DNA of 21,589 nucleotides, from the NCBI GenBank assembly GCA_028565635.1, contig JAOXYB010098604.1, forward strand, positions 1 to 21,589, written 5' to 3'. Below are positions 19,276 to 21,589 of this stretch, in pieces; position 1 is the stretch's first letter; the number at the start of each line of letters is the position of its first letter. The stretch is from Phoronis ovalis. Its lineage: Eukaryota; Phoronida; Phoronidae. The notes beneath the pieces were generated by a model. The model saw only the letters and a program-made list of their open reading frames with translations. It made no database searches and was not told where the DNA came from. The translations under genes were made by a program, and so were the position numbers.

Positions 19276-19398
19276 TTTTACAATCTTTAATAAATGAGCT
19301 ATTTATAATCACGTTGAACTTTATACTTTTTTATATCACAACAGTAAAATAACTGATTTTTTTGGCTCATCTTCTTAGGTTGCCACCATAGCCGCCAT
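19276..19398 (-). promoter_or_regulatory. Probable MASK 5' leader with two upstream ORFs
   Basis: Between a YY1-like element and the MASK start are two short upstream ORFs. uORF1 (19398-19375) reads MAAMVAT-stop. uORF2 (19370-19299) has 23 codons starting MSQKNQLFY and stops 23 nt before the MASK ATG. The transcription start is not determined; if it lies below about 19370, neither uORF is in the mRNA. Confidence 0.4.
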
Positions 19399-19399
19399 T
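19391..19399 (-). promoter_or_regulatory. YY1-like AATGGCGGC element near the MASK promoter
   Basis: Minus strand reads CATAATGGCGGCTATGG, close to the AANATGGCGGC motif that often sits at the start sites of metazoan housekeeping genes. It lies 116 nt or more upstream of the MASK ATG. Assignment rests on the motif and position only. Confidence 0.4.
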
Positions 19400-19571
19400 A
19401 TGAAAAGTTTCAGTAATTCCCCGGATGTTAGCACATCACATGGTCGAGGAGAAATGTAATTTTTTTTCTACAACTTGTTATAGAAAAATTTTGGCCCTCA
19501 AAATAAAGCTATGAAAAGGCCTAAAATACAACACATTGTAGTAAAAAAAATAATAGAAAACAAACAAGTAC

Positions 19572-19576
19572 AAAAA
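19572..19576 (-). terminator. RNA polymerase III terminator of tRNA-Thr
   Basis: Five consecutive T on the minus strand, 6 nt beyond the tRNA 3' end; a T4+ run is the usual pol III stop. Confidence 0.8.
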
Positions 19577-19582
19577 TGACTG

Positions 19583-19655
19583 AGCCCCTGGAGAGATTCG
19601 AACTCTCGACCCCTGGTTTACAAGACCAGTGCTCTAACCACTGAGCTACAGAGGC
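19583..19655 (-). tRNA. tRNA-Thr (anticodon UGU)
   Basis: A full cloverleaf of 73 nt can be drawn. Acceptor GCCTCTG pairs with CAGGGGC (one G-U), discriminator T. D-arm GCTC/GAGC. Anticodon stem CTGGT/ACCAG with loop CTTGTAA, anticodon TGT at positions 34-36. T-arm GAGAG/CTCTC with loop TTCGAAT. Internal promoters are intact: A box TAGCTCAGTGG (19648-19638) and B box GTTCGAATC (19603-19595). There is no intron and no encoded CCA, as expected for a nuclear eukaryotic gene. The anticodon stem-loop, D-arm and U discriminator match the metazoan tRNA-Thr(UGU) type. It decodes ACA. Confidence 0.97.
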
Positions 19656-20146
19656 TCCGATGCCAGAAATTGTGAAACAGTCGACTGTTGATAAATCAGC
19701 TACACAACAAAAGGAAATAAAAGCAATTATTCAATTTCCTATTAAACTATGCATTGTGTTTCGAAATTATATTCTTTTGACATGCAAATGCAATACGTAT
19801 AAGATTGACTGACTAACAGTTTACTATCAAAATTAAAAACAGGAAGTAGTTTTATTTCATTTTTTTTACAAAAAAAGTCAGAAGTTTACTCCAATTATTG
19901 ATATAAACTGAACACAGATCTTAAATGTTTATTTGAATTATAACATTGAATAATTGCCAAGAAAAGGTATTCACAAATTGAAAATACGGAACGACACGAA
20001 GATTAATTTTATGCGTCGACGGTGCTCGTGTGTTGAATACTGAACTGGGGGATTTCGTGGTGCAAAGAAAAAACATAAACATTGAACATTTCACACTATT
20101 GTCAGTTGGCAGATAGATCATATTTGTGCTCACTTTATAAAGAAAT
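19656..20146 (+). promoter_or_regulatory. 4E-BP upstream and 5' leader region
   Basis: About 490 bp between the tRNA and the 4E-BP start. No confident TATA box at a useful distance; TTTATAA at 20134-20140 is too close to the ATG. A possible uORF at 20011-20043 (MRRRCSCVEY-stop) exists if transcription begins upstream of it. The 20011-20065 stretch is locally GC-richer, which may mark the promoter. Otherwise AT-rich and unremarkable. Confidence 0.35.
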
Positions 20147-20291
20147 ATGTCTGAAACAGCAGCAGAACGCCAACTGAACCCTCCTAGCAGGGCAATTCCT
20201 ACAAGAAGAATTTTGTTGAACGAAGCTTCTCAACTTCCAATGGATTACAGCACAACACCAGGTGGAACACTTTTCTCAACAACTCCAGGAG
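20147..20291 (+). CDS. EIF4EBP: eIF4E-binding protein (4E-BP), first coding exon, partial gene
   Basis: 4E-BPs bind the cap-binding factor eIF4E and block its contact with eIF4G, repressing cap-dependent translation until TOR kinase phosphorylates them. Seen: 48 codons plus one base, starting [20 protein letters not shown]. Residues 15-18 are the RAIP motif used for TOR recognition. Residues 33-48 are [16 protein letters not shown], with Thr37 and Thr46 at the same numbers as the two priming TOR sites of human 4E-BP1. An in-frame TAA (20138-20140) sits two codons before the ATG, fixing the start. The exon ends in phase 1 at donor GTAAAT, the usual place in this family (...TTPG|G). The second exon with the eIF4E-binding motif was not found up to the right edge, so the intron exceeds 1.29 kb. 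Which vertebrate paralogue is closest cannot be told. Confidence 0.95.
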
Positions 20292-21159
20292 GTAAATAAT
20301 GTGAAAAATAAATCTACTTTATAATTTATTATCTTAAATTTGTAGAATATAACGATAAGTAATGACAATGTTGTAAAGTTTTCTGTTGCGTCATGAGTTT
20401 TCTTATTAGAACGTAAATAATCAAGATGGCTGCTGAACCATGTGATTTCTGTTTATAAATCAAATGATGCCATCTTGGTTGGGGGATTTAAACTGATACA
20501 AAAAATAATCGGGTTACTCATAACAAAAATTACCATTGTTATGTGTCGCAAATCAGAGACAGATATCACAGCTGTTTAATGGTCTTATCTGAATGCTTGG
20601 AAACTACTGTAAACATTTTGTAGACCTTGACTCATGGAGATCAAAAATAATCGGTGACCTATTTCAAGTGCAGCTTCCCTGGACATGTTTCCTGAGTGAC
20701 CTGAGAATGGGCATTTAGCCCGATGTAGATGGTATCTCTGATAATCAGGATAATAAATAACCAGTCAGTGTTCTGACAAATGATAGAATGACGTTGCTAA
20801 AGTGCTGGCAAAAAAATAACAGTTGGTAAATTTCTCATAATTAGCTATAAACCTCATTATCATTATCAGTGCATGTGACTCATTGTTTACAACTAGTATC
20901 TCACAGACTAGATATCCTATAAATTTGCAAAAGTCTGAAAACTGTTTTTAAATTATTTACATCACTATTACAAACAATTGTATATAAGGGTAGTGAAAAT
21001 TGTATAACATTTTCATGGCAGTATTTGTCTAATAAAAAATAATAGGCCTAACACATCAAAAAAAACAAAAAAGAAACACCAAGGTTTTAAAATTAGACTA
21101 ACAACTGGTCTGCAATGACATCAAACATTTTGTCGTTTTCTGAATGCAACAAAACCTGA
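20292..21159 (+). other. 4E-BP intron 1, proximal part
   Basis: AT-rich intronic sequence following donor GTAAAT. It contains a pair of oppositely oriented CAAGATGGC elements (20422-20430 and 20469-20477). No candidate for the second 4E-BP exon was seen. Confidence 0.75.
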
Positions 21160-21589
21160 GACACTTGTTTTCTATATCTACATGCCGAAAAAGCTTGCAA
21201 AGCATTATTTGTACTGAAAAGACATATCAGAACCTTTTCCTTTGTGCCTGTTACACTTTGGTTGAAATTGTTCGATGTTAAAATATTACCAATTCTCATG
21301 TACGCCTGTGAGATCTGGGGTTTTCATGTAGGCAAGGATATAGAATTGGTTCATAACAAATTCTGTAAATTTTTGTTAGGTTTACCGACACAAACATCTA
21401 ATATGGCCGCTCGTGGGGAATTAGGTAGATTGCAAGTGCGGGTGAATAGATTAATTCGAATAATTAAATACTGGTTAAAAATTATAAAATTACCACAAAA
21501 TAGATACGTCAAAGCATGTTACGCTTTGCAATATGAATTCGCTGAGAATGGCAGAGATAGCTGGGGTTTAAAAATAAAATACCTGTTGT
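21160..21589 (+). mobile_element. Non-LTR retrotransposon (LINE) reverse-transcriptase C-terminal fragment
   Basis: An open frame on the plus strand, after a TGA at 21157-21159, runs 143 codons to the window edge. It contains ACKALFVLKRHI, KLFDVKILPILMYACEIWGF, IELVHNKFCKFLLGLP and AARGELGRLQVRVNRLIRI. This arrangement (LFDxxIxPILxYxxEIWG, then a VHxKFxKxLLG helix, then GELGRxPL-like) is typical of the post-palm C-terminal region of LINE ORF2 proteins in marine invertebrates. No catalytic YADD is seen upstream, so it is 5'-truncated or broken before this point. It lies in the 4E-BP intron in sense orientation and continues beyond the window; the clade is not determined. Confidence 0.82.

Noticed and set aside
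19921-20133. 70-codon minus-strand ORF between the tRNA and 4E-BP
   Set aside because: No recognised similarity, low-complexity composition, and it lies in the 4E-BP promoter and leader region; most likely chance.
20134-20140. TTTATAA as a TATA box for 4E-BP
   Set aside because: It lies only 7 nt before the start codon, so it cannot direct transcription of an mRNA including that ATG; it supplies the in-frame stop instead.
20292-21589. Search for the second 4E-BP exon (TKIIYDRKFLL-type eIF4E-binding motif)
   Set aside because: No plus-strand frame after an AG acceptor reads like the motif; it must lie right of the window.
1-21589. CRISPR arrays, bacterial operons, ribosome binding sites
   Set aside because: The window is clearly a spliced eukaryotic locus; no regularly spaced repeats or Shine-Dalgarno-led gene strings are present.

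Overview
This is a eukaryotic, intron-rich, AT-rich window from an animal genome. Two protein-coding genes, one nuclear tRNA gene and one retrotransposon remnant can be supported. The coding content is bilaterian. The overall look (compact exons, short AT-rich introns, LINE debris) fits a lophotrochozoan, most likely a mollusc such as a bivalve, but the taxon is an inference.

About 19.2 kb (19275 down to 87, minus strand) is one gene: the single-copy invertebrate counterpart of vertebrate ANKHD1 and ANKRD17, Drosophila Mask (multiple ankyrin repeats, single KH domain). I resolved 27 coding exons with GT-AG introns whose phases agree from end to end. They give about 2,400 codons with no frameshift or premature stop. 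Domain order: acidic N-terminus; conserved helical segment; 15 ankyrin repeats; a glutamine-rich coiled-coil linker in one 1.1-kb exon; 10 more ankyrin repeats; a charged Lys/Arg/Glu helix; a low-complexity linker with a probable microexon; the GWKEVV block; one KH domain with an intact GRGG loop; and a long Pro/Ser/Thr-rich tail. The last exon or exons lie off the left edge, so the gene is 3'-incomplete here.

Upstream of MASK lies a short leader with two upstream ORFs and a YY1-like AATGGCGGC element, then a tRNA-Thr(UGU) gene on the minus strand (19583-19655). Next, on the plus strand, is the first coding exon of an eIF4E-binding protein (4E-BP; 20147-20291). It carries the RAIP motif and both TTPGG TOR phosphorylation sites. 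The two start codons are 871 bp apart, so the genes are divergent. The first 4E-BP intron runs off the right edge and contains the C-terminal part of a non-LTR retrotransposon reverse-transcriptase ORF.

The most notable observation is the pairing itself. In vertebrates ANKHD1 and EIF4EBP3 are adjacent in tandem and give the read-through gene ANKHD1-EIF4EBP3. Here the same families are neighbours but head-to-head, which suggests an old linkage with a changed orientation. I found no CRISPR, no bacterial-type features and no wholly novel system.
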